A stretch of 64,000 bases of DNA from Cycas panzhihuaensis (GCA_023213395.1 CM041465.1:125867741-125931740); one strand, 5' to 3'. Shown: positions 39,931-52,959, counted from the stretch's first letter. Notes: a model not told the origin generated them from the letters alone. Numbers and translations are program-made.

Positions 39931-40960
39931 TGCTATGAAGAGGAGGAAGAGTAAACTATGTTGAAGTGAATAGAAACTTGTAGGAGCTGCAAAAGACAAT
40001 GGAATAGCTTGCTAATGTAGTATTAAGAGACAGACATGGAGGAAATACCAATGAAGAAGAAGAATTAAGTGATTATAGTATAAGATTTGAAGAGGATGAG
40101 CTACAAGAACCACAGACAATAGAAGAAATATTCTTAAAATCACTTGAATATAAAAGTGATGGAACCAAGATTGACATTCCATACTACTAGGGGAGTTTAA
40201 AACTAGAGGAGTTAGTAGATTGGTTAAATGCCATGGAAAAGTTCTTCGAATGAAAGCAAATGACTAAACAAAATGAGGTAAAGTTTACATGCATAAAATT
40301 AAAGGGACATGAAACTATTTTATTGGACTACTTGCAAAAGGAGAAGGTAAAGAAAGGTAAAGAAAATATCAGAACATGGACCAAAATGGTTAAGAAGTTG
40401 AGAGAGAAGTTTCTACTAATTGAATATTCTCAAACACTCTTTAGAAAGTTCTATAAGCTTTCCATTCATGTGGAGCATGAGTAGACAGATGAATAAGTTA
40501 TTGTAAGATATATAAATGGTTTGAAGTTTTCAATTCAAGATGAACTTAACATGTATAGAGTTAAATAAATGAAATATGCATATCAATTAGTATTGAAGGT
40601 AGAAGAGAAATAAAATAGACATACTACTCGAAGGTTCTCTATGATAAGAAGAGGTTCATCACCTTTGTACAGAAGTAGAGGAGAAATTCCCTGTATGAGA
40701 GGAGAATTATCTAATAGGATGTAAAGACAAGAAGTCAAGAGGTATGATGAAATGCAAGGAGGGAAAGGAGCTAGGAACTAACTCAAGGGAAGAGGATTTC
40801 TAGAAGCCCAACAAGGTAAAGGTTTTAGTGATGGAAAACGATGGAGGACACATTTTATTTATTTTAGATGTGGGGAAGGAAACAGGGCATTTAAATGTCC
40901 TCATCACCATGAGAAATAATCAAGAAGGTAAGAAGACCATTTAAGGATAAACTTGAACCA
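39931..40960 (+). pseudogene. Gypsy gag, A4
   Basis: The Retrotrans_gag domain is recognisable: LEELVDWLNAMEKFFE, VKFTCIKLKGHETILLDYL, KEKVKKGKENIRTWTKM, LREKFLLIEYSQTLFRKFYKLSIHVEHE, then LKFSIQDELNMYRV. About 30 codons between FRKF and YKLS that are present in A1 and A3 are missing here. The zinc knuckle at about 40,851-40,897 reads YFRCGEGNRAFKC: the first cysteine and the histidine are lost relative to A3. Stops occur before and after the central 74-codon open piece (40,260-40,484). Confidence 0.85.
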
Positions 40961-41079
40961 AAATGAAGGAGTTATAATAGATGAAGGTGAGAGCTTAATA
41001 GTTTAGAGAACCACGATAGCACCTAGGTAATGACCCATACAAGATAAAGATGAATGATGATTCATGGTTATGAAATAAT

Positions 41080-43142
41080 ATTTTTAGGACAAGATATACT
41101 ACGGGAGGAAAGGTATGCAAAGCTATAATTGATGGTGGTAGTTGTGAGAATATGATCTCTAATGAAATATTGGAAAAATTAAAATTAAGTTATGAAGCAC
41201 ATCCACATCCATGTTATATATCTTAGTTCAAGAAAGGAAATGACATACTATTGACAAAAGATGCTAAGTTAAATTTAGCATTATAAAATCATATCAGGAT
41301 GAGATATGGTATGACATGATCCCGATGGATGCATGCCATTTATTATTAGGGAGATTGTAGTTGTAAGATAGGAATGCCTTTTATAATGGTAAGAATAATA
41401 CTTATACATGCTAGAAGAATGGTGTCAAGGTAAAGTTATAACCACTTAAGGAAGGAGGGTATGTAGAAAGCATATTGACTGCTAAAGAATTTATGAAACA
41501 TGTGCGAAAGGCTAGGACTTAATATGCCTTAATGGTAAGATAAATAAAGGAGGATAACATAGAGATACTAGGTGAGATAGTAGGGTTATTAGAGGAGTAC
41601 AATGATATTATGCCAGATGTGTTACTTGATGGCTTACCACCAGTAAGAGACATTCAACACCAAATCGACCTAATCGCAAGGTTAAGCTTACTAAACCAAG
41701 TAGCTTATCAGTTAAGCCCAATGGAGAATGACGAGTTAAATCGATAAGGGAATTGGTAGAGAAAGCTTGAGTCACTCTGCAATTCTAGTATTGGTAACTC
41801 CAAAGAAAGATGGCTCATGGAAAATGTGTGTTGATTCTAGAGCAAATAACAAAGATAACGATTAAATATTGGTTCCTTATACCTCATATGGATGATACGC
41901 TAGATGTATTAATAGGTGCTTCCTACTTTACAAAGATTGACCTTAAGAATGGGTATCATCAAATTCAAATTCACGAAGGGGATGAGTAGAAGACAACCTT
42001 CAAGATGAGGGATAAATTGTATAAATAACTAGTCATACCATTTAGAATATTAAATTCCCCAAGCATGTTCATGAGATTGATGAATGTTGCAACCATTCAT
42101 TAGTAAATTTACAGTTGTGTATTTTGATGACGTTCTTATTTTTAGTAAGATTAAGGAGGAGCACTTAATGCACTTAAGGATGGTGCTTGAAGTGTTAAAG
42201 AAACAGAAGTTATATGCAAATATAAAGAAGTGTAAGTTTATATAAGGGAGCCTAGTGTTTCTAGGCTTTGTGATTTTTCAAGAGGGATTGTAAATGGATG
42301 AGGAGAAGATCAGGGTAATTATTGTTTGGCCAACACCTAAAACTATAATAGAGGTAAGAAGTTTTCATGGTTTAACTCAGTTTTATAGAAAGTTTATTAG
42401 AAACTTTAGTGGGATTGTTGAACCTTTAACTGACTACATAAAGGGTGGGGAGTTGACATGGACTAGGGAAGCAAAGAATAGCTTTTAACTCTTAAAGAAA
42501 TAGGAAGTTGAGGCACTAGTCCTCACACTACTAAATTTTAGAAAAGTATTTGAGGTTAATTGTGGTGCGTTACATATTGTAATTGGAGCAATGCTTAGTT
42601 AAGAAGAAAGACCTATAGCATTTTATAGTGAGAAGCTTAATGAGGTAAGAAGAAGGTATTCATCCCATGACTTAGAATTTGATGCAATTATCCAATCTTT
42701 AAGGCATTAGAGGCATTACGTCATACTTAAGGAATTTGTCCTATTCAGTGATCACTAAGCCTTGAGGTATGTAAATACCAAAAAGAAATTAAATGCTAGG
42801 CTTGTTAAGTGGGTATCTTATCTCCAAAGCTTTACAATTATTTTGAAGAATGAATCACGCAAATATAATCATGTTGCTGATATATTTAGTAAGGGAGTGG
42901 AATTATCTACCACCATGACAAATGAGGTGATAGTATTTGAAGCTATTAAGGATTTGTATGACTAAGACGTTGACTTTGGAATAATTTCTAAGCACTACAA
43001 GAATCCTCTAATTAAGGGGGGCAGTTCTTCCTATGATAATTACGTTCTGTAGGATGGCTACTTATTTAAGAATAGATAATTGTGCATCTTAGTGGGCTCC
43101 ATGAGAGAGAACATCACATGAGATTTGTATATTGGAGGTCTT
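41080..43142 (+). pseudogene. Gypsy protease, reverse transcriptase and RNase H, A4
   Basis: The aspartic protease shows AIIDGGSCENMISNEILEKL and, further on, MDACHLLLG in shifted frames. RT shows [24 protein letters not shown], the VYFDDVLIFS catalytic box at about 42,117-42,146, and FLGFVIFQEG. The connection reads EVRSFHGLTQFYRKFIRNF. RNase H shows IAFYSEKLNEVRRRYSSHDL, EFVLFSDH, VKWVSYLQSFTIILKNES and HVADIFSKG. This is the only Gypsy copy here that retains RT. Many in-frame stops, such as after HEGDE and after LYK, make it non-functional. Sequence breaks off just before integrase. Confidence 0.88.
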
Positions 43143-45817
43143 GGCACATTTGAGCTATTTAGGAGTACATTTTTCAAGTTAGATCTTGGCCTGCAATATT
43201 TGGTGCTCTTATTTCTTGCAACATTTGAAGCTTAGCTCTATTTGGGCCTACAATTTTTTAGCAATATTCAACTTCTCATGGCATTATTTGAGCATAGATC
43301 ATAGCCTGCAACATTTGGCACTCTCATTTTTGTAACATTCGACACTAGATCTTGGCATTATTTACATATCAAAGTGAGTGCTAGTTGTGGGAGTCTCACA
43401 ACTATTTTTTGGCACATTATCATGGCTATTTTCTGGTATGAGGTGATATTATTTGGTCTAAGGTATTTAAACTTTAGGAAAATTCATTTATATTTATTAA
43501 TATTCTGTCTTATTATGTTGGTTTTCCATTGTTCATTTTTGGAACTATTGGTGGTCATTGTAGAACTAGTTAGTGCACCTCCTATGTTGCTCAGAACCAT
43601 AGTATATGACTACTTGTTCTACTCATAACTGATTCATCTACCTGCTAGAAAAGATCTCATATTTTTTTGTTGATTGTGTTGAGAGATATCGCTCTTAGAG
43701 TCAGCATATGTCTATTTTTAGCTTGTTTTGGTCGGATGCCTCTTTCTAACTCTACAAGTGACTATTCCTCGTGAAACTTTACTAGCTTTGAGCCACCGGA
43801 AATATCTAGCTATGTTTCAAATTTTGTAAGGATCCATGCATCGAATGAGAAGTTTGAGTTGTCATAACCTATGTATCCAGGTTTTTTCCTCATTTCTTCT
43901 TCATTTTTCCATTCAAAACAAATATTTTTAAAAAAAAAATTATGATTCAGGCCCGTGAAGCTAGGCATCTCTCCTTAACGGATAAGTGTGAAGCTATATG
44001 ATTAAATTCTAGTGATTATCGTGACTATATTTTGCCTCTATTCTCAGATTTATCACTCGCTAGTCCTCTATCTGCATCACCGTATACCCTCTCAAAATGA
44101 GTTAAAAATCATATTTTTTGCTCTAATTTTACTCAATTGGCTTTGTGACTGAGTATGCCTTAAATAGATCTCTCAATTTGTAGCCCTCAGATCATCCCTT
44201 GCTTGTCGTTTCGATCAATTTATACCCCTGCATCTTCGCAGAGGTCGTGCAGCCCACAACTAACTCCAAACTTTTTTTTTTATATATATGTTTTGATATA
44301 TTAAATTGACTTTATTATTACCTTATGTTTCTAAATTTTTAAGAAATTTAATCCTTATTTATAGTATTTCAAATCTGTGTTATAAGAGGGCTTAGCCCCC
44401 TTAGTTCTTAGCCCCTGGTTCGCTTTATATATGACCTTAGTCTTAAGCTAATTAAGAGTTATTTTTGTTTTTTTTTTTCAAGGGATTTCTTTCACCTCGG
44501 GTGCCTTTGTCGATAGACGAGTGTTTACTAAGTGTTTGGGGTTTGCTGCTCTTGTAGAGATCTGAGTTGTACTTTAAATCCACCCCATATGGCTATGCAC
44601 CCTAAGTTTCAAAAGGGGCTAACTTGCTTTGTTAAAGGTTTCTTTATAAATTTACCTTAAGAGATATTATCACATTTAATAGTGTATCTCATCATTGGAA
44701 TATCGGATTTTAGTGAAACCAATCTCATTGGGACCACATTTTAGAGCAATACAGTGTGGAATCATTACTTGTTAAATTTGAGATTATTTTGGCTAAGTTT
44801 TAATAAGTCAAAGTGACCCATTTTTTTAGTTATTATCTTATTAGCCAAAAAGATGCTTGCTTACATTGTCTACAATAATTTTATCATATAAACTCTATTT
44901 TTTGAACTATTAGACTTGTTGGTAAGGAATTTCAGAGGACTACAAGTTGGAATCAATTTTATTGCATTTTGACATTGTTTTATAGATTTTTAGAGTTGAT
45001 CAACTTGAGCTTCTTGTTCATCCCTAGACATGCTTGTTTTATAACATTTTTTAGTATTTCATTATTTCAGAAGATTATATTTGAAGCATTGTTTATTACT
45101 AATCAATTTTTAGAAGTTGTCATTGGTTTTTATACATACTCTATTTTATTTTTTATATTATCAATTGAATACATATAGTTTTCTGGCATCTTTATTACTT
45201 TGAGTAAATATTCTACTTATAAATTTCAAGTTTCATATCACTATTCTTTCTTTACAAAGGAATAATTTGGCATTCATGTTGTCTTGCATAATTTGGAAAA
45301 GAAGTCATCTTATTTTTTATTATTAAAGGCTTTAGTTCCTTGTTCAAATTGAAAGCTACAAAGTTTAGTTACAAAATTTCATTAATTATTTATCTCAAAA
45401 GCTAATTGCATTTCAAAGAATTAAAGGATTTCTTATTACATTGCATTCAAAATGAGCATATAGTTTCTTGTCCTTTCTACAAAATATATCAATTTGGAGA
45501 AACTAGTTTGCATACGAGCTTATATTCTTTGATTTATTTGAAGAAGAAGAAGAGCTTCTTTATTGTGATTTGAAGAAAATTTATAGCATATTTTTATTTG
45601 AAGAAAGTTTGAAGTATATATCCATTTTATGAAAGTTTGATTCTCATATTTTATCTTGCCTAAAACATTTATTTTGAGTCACATAAAGGAAAAAAAACAT
45701 ATTGATCATTTTTATCTCATGCTCATTATGACTTTATAAACTCCTTTTATCATACTTTCATTTGCAGATTACTCATTCATTGAAGCCATATTATTGATTA
45801 TGTACTAAAACATTTAC
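43143..45817. other. Unassigned 2.7 kb inside the insertion
   Basis: Somewhat richer in GC between 43,600 and 44,650 than its surroundings, then very AT-rich. 43,180-43,360 holds degenerate repeats built on GATCTTGGC, GCAACATTTG and GGCACTCTCATTT. An ORF at 43,374-43,628 and another at 44,969-45,178 are hydrophobic and unlike known families. It might be the long terminal or leader region of a large non-autonomous retroelement; this is inference. Confidence 0.4.
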
Positions 45818-46500
45818 ATGATGACAATGAATTCAAACAATATTAGTTTACCAGTATTTAATAGGAATAATTTTCATTTTTTTAGGACCATTATGAAAGC
45901 TTACCCAATTTCAAATAACTTTTGGATATATATCAAGAATGGATATGAACCTAACAATAAAGAAGACTTAAAAAATATAATGAAGCCCTTGCATTTTTAT
46001 TTTATAGCTTAGATGATAATATATTTTCAAATGTTTTAGAAATAACTACTTCTAAATTAGTATGAAACACATTGGATTCACTTTATGGGGAAGATTCCCT
46101 TTATTTCAATTTTACTAACTATATTGATGACTCTTTTCCTGTGAGGCAGATGGTAGAGCAGGTACCATTTGAAGAAAAGATTAACATTTCTTGTATTAAT
46201 TTATATTTCATTAAAAATAATGTTTGTAATATTACATTTGATATGAAGATATGTATCAAGAACTCAACTCTAATGAAGGAACAAGATCAATACACCAGGC
46301 ACTTCTATTCCAACAAATTAAGATACATCCACAAGACATACTTAGAAGATATCCTTACTATATGATTTTGAAGAAACACACGATGTTGATAATATGACCA
46401 AGAAAGTTGTTGTTTACTTTTTCAAGCATATTGATTGCCAAGCTAAAGGATGAATTTTCAAAGTCATTTTCAAATACAGGTACAACGAATTCAAGGATAA
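45818..46500 (+). pseudogene. Copia-like gag N-terminus (element X)
   Basis: The first frame (MMTMNSNNISLPVFNRNNF, then MKAYPISNNFWIYIKNGYEP) resembles the start of Copia gag proteins, where an N-F/Y-x-x-W core and a GYEP-type motif are usual. The tryptophan after NNF is replaced. A stop follows at about 46,010. The next open piece (46,072-46,365) is not recognised. Only about 700 bp separate this start from the polypurine tract, so almost all of pol is missing. The element is either internally deleted or non-autonomous. Confidence 0.5.
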
Positions 46501-46536
46501 ATGAAGAATGATGGTGATGACCATTAAGGGGGAGAA

Positions 46537-46867
46537 TGTTGGGGTTAATTCTCATAACCCCACTCCTACATTTTGCATATGTGAATGCACACATATTAAA
46601 GTAAGTCAAGTGAGGTTAAGTTTAACTTGAATTAAGTATTATTTTAATGTTGTTTAAATTTTAGAGGTTGAGGACGCTTCTCTCCTCCCTCATAATTATA
46701 TATTTCTGGGGTGAAAAACCTTGGTGTCTTTAGATACCATCAACTATTAGAGATCTATTATACTATTTCAAGATGGATTGAATAATATTGATCTTTTATT
46801 ATTATTTCTCATGATGGATTGGTATGTAAATACTTGTTCTACTCCACTTCTTATATTTTTTCCAACA
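46537..46867 (+). repeat. Complete X LTR (331 bp)
   Basis: Starts TGTTGGGGTTAATTC and ends CCAACA, giving inverted TGTTGG/CCAACA ends. A polypurine tract AAGGGGGAGAA directly precedes it (46,526-46,536), so it is a 3' LTR. Truncated copies lie at 10,526, 17,249 and 33,847. Confidence 0.8.
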
Positions 46868-46978
46868 TTGAAGGGCATTTTGGCTGAAATAACACCATAG
46901 CTTTAGTAGAAGAAAAATATATTTAGCCTCGAGTAAAGGGTGATATGGCGAGATTTGTGGTATATTATAGACCAAAGT
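46868..46978 (+). pseudogene. Gypsy integrase fragment, A4 continuation
   Basis: Frames read GHFG, then NNTIALVEEKYI, PRVKGDMARFVVYYR, matching 34,905-35,015 in the A3 nest. About 110 bp survive before unrelated sequence begins. Confidence 0.85.
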
Positions 46979-47838
46979 AAAAGAAAAGATACTACATCGA
47001 CCCAAGTCGTTTACAGAACCATCCACTATAGCTTCTTTCTCTAAAGCACAACTTACACCATACACATAATGACAAACATGTAGCACAACAAAGTATTGTT
47101 CCTTCCATATTTTTTGAATGCAAGTCCCAACAAAAAATAAGGAAACTTATGGTAAAGTAATAAGATGAACAAACATAGTTGGAAATTATATCTCTCACAA
47201 ATCTAGAAACACTTAATCTAAATCTAATATTCATGGCCAAAGAGTACTCAACACATGATTGGAAAAATCTACTCACTTATAAACCTATTTTCAGGGTAGC
47301 CCTCTAAACCCAATTTCTTACTCTTAAATCATAAAATTCATCTTGTTCTCTCCTCTAATTTCCTCCATGGATATATAGATCGAATTTTAAAATATTTATA
47401 TTAGTTGATAAAGGTATAAATATGGTTTAGATCACATCAACATTGATCATATGAGCTTCATAAAGCTGTGTAGGCAATGTTTGGGTGACAACGACTGTGA
47501 CAAGTCAAAATTCTTCAACATAAATTTGATTTTTTATTTAACTTTTTTTTTCACTAATGTTTTAGTGATAATAAAGTAAATTGTAATCTATTTTGAGGTA
47601 TGTAACATAAGTTGTAAGTGATTGGTCACATGTAGTGAGGGCTTTAAGCTCTAAAAAGCAGTTAAGCACTATAACTCATCCATTTATTGTTTACTTTTAA
47701 TGTTTCAAAATTCTAACATCATTTTTTTATTTTTTATCTTTCATTTTATAAGCCCAATTTTTTTAAAATACCTTACAGTGATTGAGTCTCTTTATAAACT
47801 TATGCTTGTAGTCTTGGTCATATGGATTAATTTTTACC
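46979..47838. other. Unassigned AT-rich DNA upstream of Copia Y
   Basis: No recognised gene. A minus-strand open frame at 46,992-47,276 (94 codons, Cys-rich) has no family I know. The 5' LTR of Copia Y should lie here, but I cannot find a match to the 3' LTR. Confidence 0.4.
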
Positions 47839-50800
47839 ATGTCTAGTGTAAACATTATTAGTTATGTCTTACTAGATGCATATAAACTTAATAGTAAGAA
47901 CTATGTAATATGGAAGTTTAAGATTTTTAATATTCTAGCACTTAGAAAATTAATGAAGAGAGTTGAAAGGAATGAGTTGAAACTTATTATTACCTCTAAT
48001 TGACTATATTTAAATCTACTACAACCATTATAATTGTGACCAATAAAGATGTTGAATACTAGGAAGATCATGATAGAGAAGCATTAGATATCGTTGGGAT
48101 TTTTGTTGTTAAAGAACCCATCACTCATTTTCAATGGAAGCCTTCATCAAAGTATGTATGACAAATACTTCAAGAGATGTATGAAACCAAGAATGAAACT
48201 AGAGTGTTGTATATCAAAAACTTACTTTATTCATAAAAGATGGTTGTTGATGACTCAATCTCCCTACATTTACAAAACTTAAAGGAGATTAGAGATTAGT
48301 TGATTACAATAGGTGAGAAAGTTGAGAATAGGGAGTTTATGATCATTACTCTCAATAGCCACACAAAGACTATTATATCTTCATAACTAGTTTATATCTT
48401 ACTAAGAGAGCTTAATCACTTGCTTTGGAGGAGCTTGTCAGACTTCTTTTATATGATGAGCAATGTACAAGAGGATGTGTTGGTAGTAGTAGCAACATGG
48501 TCATGGCTTCTTAATTTAGAAAGAAGCTCCAAATGAATGTTTCTATATAAACTCCACCTCTTTCTTACATCATAAGTGAATGCCATAACAATCCTAAAAG
48601 GGATATTATGTGATCATATTGTAATAACAAAGGTCACTATTAAAAAAATTACTAGAAGAAGAAAGCAAATAAAAAGAAAGCTAAAAAAGTTATACGTCTG
48701 CCTAGATGACAAAAAAGTATTTTTATACGTCCTTATACATTTATTTTGATGCCATGAACCATATCACTTTTTATAAAGAATGATTTACTAAACTCAAGGT
48801 CATAACTAGACCATTGTACTAGGTCATGATAGTTAATATAAAGTAATCAATCAAGGTACAATTATTCTTAATCCACTTGGCCATAAAATCAAGATCTGTA
48901 ATGTCTTGTACATACCATCATTTAGACATAACTTACTTTTTATAAATTATATAGCTAAATTTAAGTTGAAGGTTGAGTTTGACATTATTAAATGTGTAAC
49001 TAAGGATGGTGATATTGTAATAGCCCAAGGAACCAAAGAGAATAGCTTGTATAAATTTGTGAATATTCCTAAGCTTGGATTTGTTATTAGCACTTCTAAT
49101 ACTTTACAACATGATTATTTTGGTCACTTAAATTATCATAATTTTAAACTATTGGTCACTTGAATTATCATAATATTAAAACTATTAAATAAGTTAAAAG
49201 TGATGTATTATCTCCCTCTTATACAAAAATATGATAAAATTTGCAATGCATGTGTAATCAAGAAAAAACATAGAGAAAAATATTTTAGGACCATGTTGAG
49301 GGATAAAGGTAAATTGGAGCTAGTTCATTCTAATTTATGTGGACCACTTTTACTAGTCTCACTTAGAGGCTTGAGATCCTTCATGACATTTATTGATGAC
49401 TTCACCAAGGGAACTTGAGTTTACCTCCCGAATAATAAATCAAAAGAATTTATAAAGATTAAGGAGCTTAAAGTTGAAATTAAGAACTTCTTTGGGAAAA
49501 AGAACAAGCTTATGAGGAGTGACAATAAAGGTAAGTACTTATCTTCTAAATTTATCAATTTTTACAAGGATCATGACAAATAATAGCAACTAACTACATC
49601 CTATACACCATAATAAAATGATATATTTAAGAGGAAGAACCACACCATTGCTATGATGGTGAGATGTATGCTAAAAGCTAAAAATGTCTTAAATGGTTTT
49701 CAAGATGAAACTATGAGTACAACTATGTAGATTTTGAATAGAAGTCTAACTGTAGTTATTATAAATATAAATACTAAAGAAACTTAGACTAGTAAAAAAC
49801 CTTCTATTTGCAATCTTCAAGTCTTTCGTTGCACTATTTTTATTTGTGTACCTAATATAAAGAGACAAAAGCTTGATGACAACTGTCAAACGTGTATTCT
49901 TATTGAGGATATTAAGTCTTCCAACGTATGTAGGCCTTTGGATCCCTCAAAGAAGAAGATTATAATTAGTAAGAATATTTTGCTTAATGAGTGTGATGAG
50001 GGAATTATCCTTATTATAAATGTTGATGCTAAAAGTATAGAAATAAAATAAGAGATTGAGTAAAAGAGTGAAAGAGCAAGGAAATTCCTTCATATGTTTC
50101 ATATTCCTCATCCTCTCATCAAAAGTGAGTAAAGTGGTATGCTCAAACTATAAAAGATTCTAAACTTGGTGACATTAACACTAGTGCTTGTGTTTAGACA
50201 TAAAGAAAGATCAATTTTGCCTTGAATTCTAATGTCTTAAACATTGATGAGCCTAAGTCATTTACTAAAGGTAATGATGTCCCTCATTAGAAGTTAACTA
50301 TCTAGGAAGAGTATTGATACTTAAGAATGACATTTGGAATCATGTTGATCTCCCTTTAGGGAAGAAAGTTATTGGTTATAGATGGGTATATAAGATGATG
50401 TATCAATTTGATATTACCATAGATAGATACAGAGTTTAACTTGTAGCTAAGGGATATGCATAAATTGAAGGTGTGGACTTTGAGGAGACCATTGCACCTA
50501 TGGCTAACATGACTACCATCTAAACATTAGTTAATCTTGCATCTCATTTTGGTTGAAAACTCCACTAAATAGATGTTAAGAGTGATTTCCTTAATGGCAT
50601 ACTTGATGAAGACATTTACATACAACAACTTGAAGGCTTTATGCAATTTGGTAAATAACGTCTTACATGCTAGTTAAAGAAAGCCTTGTATGGGCTTAAG
50701 CAGGCATTGAGAGTGTGGTATTCATACATTGATGACTACTTCATCTATTCTAAATTCACTAGATATGAATCCGATCGTAGTTTATATATTAAACATAATA

Positions 50801-51780
50801 ATGGAGAGATACTTATTATAATTCTCTATATAAATGATCTTATTATCATTGGCAGTGACACTTCTTAGATCAACTATCTTAAAAAGTACCTTTATAAAGC
50901 TTTTGAGATGTCTACTCTTGGCTTTCTACATTGCTATATTAGCATGAAAATCTAGCAAAAAGGTGATAGCAAATTTGTTTTATAGTTTAAGTATGCTTAT
51001 AGCCTATTGAAACGTTTCCATATGGAGGATTCAAACTCAATGACTACCCCCATGGAAGTTAGTCTAAAATTAACAAAGGAACTTATTGATGAGACTCTTT
51101 AATATATCTTATATAAGTAACTAGTATGTAGTCTTATCTACCTTACTAAAACTAGGCCTAACATCAATTATGTTATTGGAGTTTAGTATAACTGATGAGT
51201 GCTCCATCCATCTCTTATTAAAAGGTAACAAAGTGCATAATGAGGTATATTAAGGGTATTATTAGATTTGGACTCTTGTTTTAAAGAGATAATAAGTTTA
51301 GAATACATGGCTATATAGACTTAAATTGGGCTGAAGATGTTGCCAATAAGAAATCTACACCAAGATATATGTTTGTATGTAGTTTTGGTATAATTTCTTA
51401 GTGTAGCAAGAAGTAGGCTATTATATCCTTGTCCTCTACAAAAGTAGAGAATAAAGTAATAATTATAGCTACTTACGAGGCAATCTATCTGAGAAGACTA
51501 CTTGGGTACTTTAAGCTTCTACAAGATGTTTCTACATTGTTGTTTTCTGAAAATTAGGGTGTAATCTAGCTATCAAATAATATTATCTTCTATGCTAGCA
51601 CAGAGCATGTGGAAGTACAACATCACTTTACTTGAGAGCAAGTGTAGAATAGAGTAGTTAAATTGGTGCATTATCTAATTGAGGGGTAACTTTTTGACAT
51701 TCTCACTAAGGATTTGAGTCATGAGAAGTTTGATAGGTTCATAAGGCTCTTATTTATAAGAGATAATAAATTATACATTA
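47839..51780 (+). pseudogene. Copia Y gag-pol (heavily decayed)
   Basis: Ty1/Copia order on the plus strand. Gag starts at 47,839 (LNSKNYVIWKFKIFNIL). A decayed knuckle, SYCNNKGHY, lies near 48,610-48,660. Gag-pre-integrase is at 48,906-49,160 (FRHNLLFINYIAKF, HDYFGHLNYHN). Integrase is at 49,200-49,800 (CNACVIKKKH, LVHSNLCGP, FMTFIDDFTK, RSDNKGKYLSSKF, HTIAMMVRCMLKAKN). RT is at 50,310-51,000 (VIGYRWVYKM, LVAKGYA, IDVKSDFLNGILDEDIYI, ALYGLKQALRVWYS). The catalytic box reads LYINDLIIIGSD, so the first aspartate has become asparagine. An RNase H remnant follows to about 51,780. Dozens of stops occur, and this is among the most decayed elements in the window. Confidence 0.88.
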
Positions 51781-51788
51781 TGAGGGAG

Positions 51789-52120
51789 TGTTAAAAACAA
51801 TATGACACATTAATTAAGTTCTCTCAAGAGTTGTATTTATATTCTTATTGTTACACATGCAAAAATATGTGTAAGTTGTGCCTTGATATTTACTATTCCC
51901 TCGTATTCTCATTAAAATAAGAAGTGGTCTTATTATAATTAATTGATTGATCGATGTATGGACAGTGGACTAAATCTTTTTCTATATTTATAATTTAATC
52001 CAAGATTATTTCTTGTAATCATTAAACAATTATCTCTACATTATTTATCTCATTTACTTCTTGAATTTTAGCCTAATTCCCTCATATTTCTAATAATTAT
52101 GATCACATTCTTCTCTTAGA
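51789..52120 (+). repeat. Copia Y 3' LTR (right end uncertain)
   Basis: A purine tract TGAGGGAG directly precedes TGTTAAAAACAATATGACAC, the expected polypurine-tract/LTR join just after RNase H. The LTR end and its 5' partner are not found, so the right boundary is a guess. The AT-rich stretch to about 52,960 has no recognised gene. Confidence 0.45.
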
Positions 52121-52959
52121 CATTTGTAATTTTTCATGGTCTTTAGAAGCACTCTAAGTACTAGACATCTTAATGTTTAATACAAATAAGATCTACACAA
52201 TGATAATGGAGGGTGTAAAGAAAAATATTTCCTTTCTCTTAAAGGCCATAGGATGTCGTAGCTAAGTCCTCCCTACAGTATCTATCAAGGGAACAATTTG
52301 TATATTTTGTTAAACAAATATGAAGTTGATATTTATGCCTCTACTAGTACACATCCGCAAACTCAAATCCCATAACAAGAAGTGTCACATACATTAAAAG
52401 AGATGAGTCATTCATATTTTCATACTTCTTCCCCTATCCTACTCCTTATTGACCCACTAACTATAACAACATTATTGAAGAAATGCCTCCTTGCTTAGAC
52501 AATGAAAAGTAGGGGTGGTCTTTAGTTTTTAGAGCTAGAAAAGAAGAAACTATAATGACCATATAAAGTCCTCCTTAACCATTTATTAAATCCACATATA
52601 AATTTTCCTTGCATGTCAATTATATTCCATAAGATGTCTGATAGAGTCTGAAATGGTCTGTTGATATACTTATTGAAAAATTAAGTAACTATATTACCTC
52701 ACTAGTTGAAGCTAACACTCGTATGAAAGAGGATTTTCCTAACCTAAAATGACAAGTTCTTCTATTCCCTAACTGATCTCATTTTGTATTCTCCTATTCA
52801 TGAGATTTTGTATCATCTCATGCAATGTATGATGATTCTCCCTCACTGTAAGAAGATACATTATTAAAAAATATGTGCTACTAAATGTCGATATATCTAA
52901 ATTTGTAGTTATTTGGGAATGTAAAATTGTTGCTTCAAAACTTTCATCTATTATTTGAG

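Larger units (their letters stand above)
37497..41170. repeat. Duplicated block A, copy 4 (A4)
   Basis: Starts just downstream of where the MKK would end (AATATTATATACTCCTAAGA) and runs through the microsatellite, Gypsy LTR and gag. It has no MKK and no Copia insertion: Gypsy reads across the Copia site near 41,000, apart from a small local deletion. 37,497-38,440 and 38,690-39,104 contain no recognised gene. Confidence 0.8.
39105..43142 (+). mobile_element. Gypsy element of A4 (LTR to RNase H; interrupted)
   Basis: 5' LTR 39,105-39,711 preceded by TAGAT, primer site TAGTATCAGAGTATGG at 39,714-39,729, gag, protease, RT and RNase H in order. It breaks off at 43,142 (GGAGGTCTTG). The same Gypsy sequence resumes at 46,868-46,978 with the integrase zinc-binding part, so the intervening 3.7 kb is an insertion. 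The rest of integrase and the 3' LTR are absent. Confidence 0.87.
43143..46868. mobile_element. Insertion in the A4 Gypsy, ending in an X LTR
   Basis: Gypsy integrase sequence is split between 43,142 and 46,868, as comparison with 34,900-35,010 shows. The right end of the insert is a complete X LTR with a polypurine tract. A Copia-like gag start is present at 45,818. The left end does not resemble an X LTR, and 43,143-45,817 is unassigned. The join shares TTG on both sides, too short to be a convincing target-site duplication. Confidence 0.65.

Noticed and set aside
43374-43628. A hydrophobic 84-codon gene
   Set aside because: No known domain and no start context. The hydrophobicity follows from T-rich DNA; kept only as part of the unassigned region.
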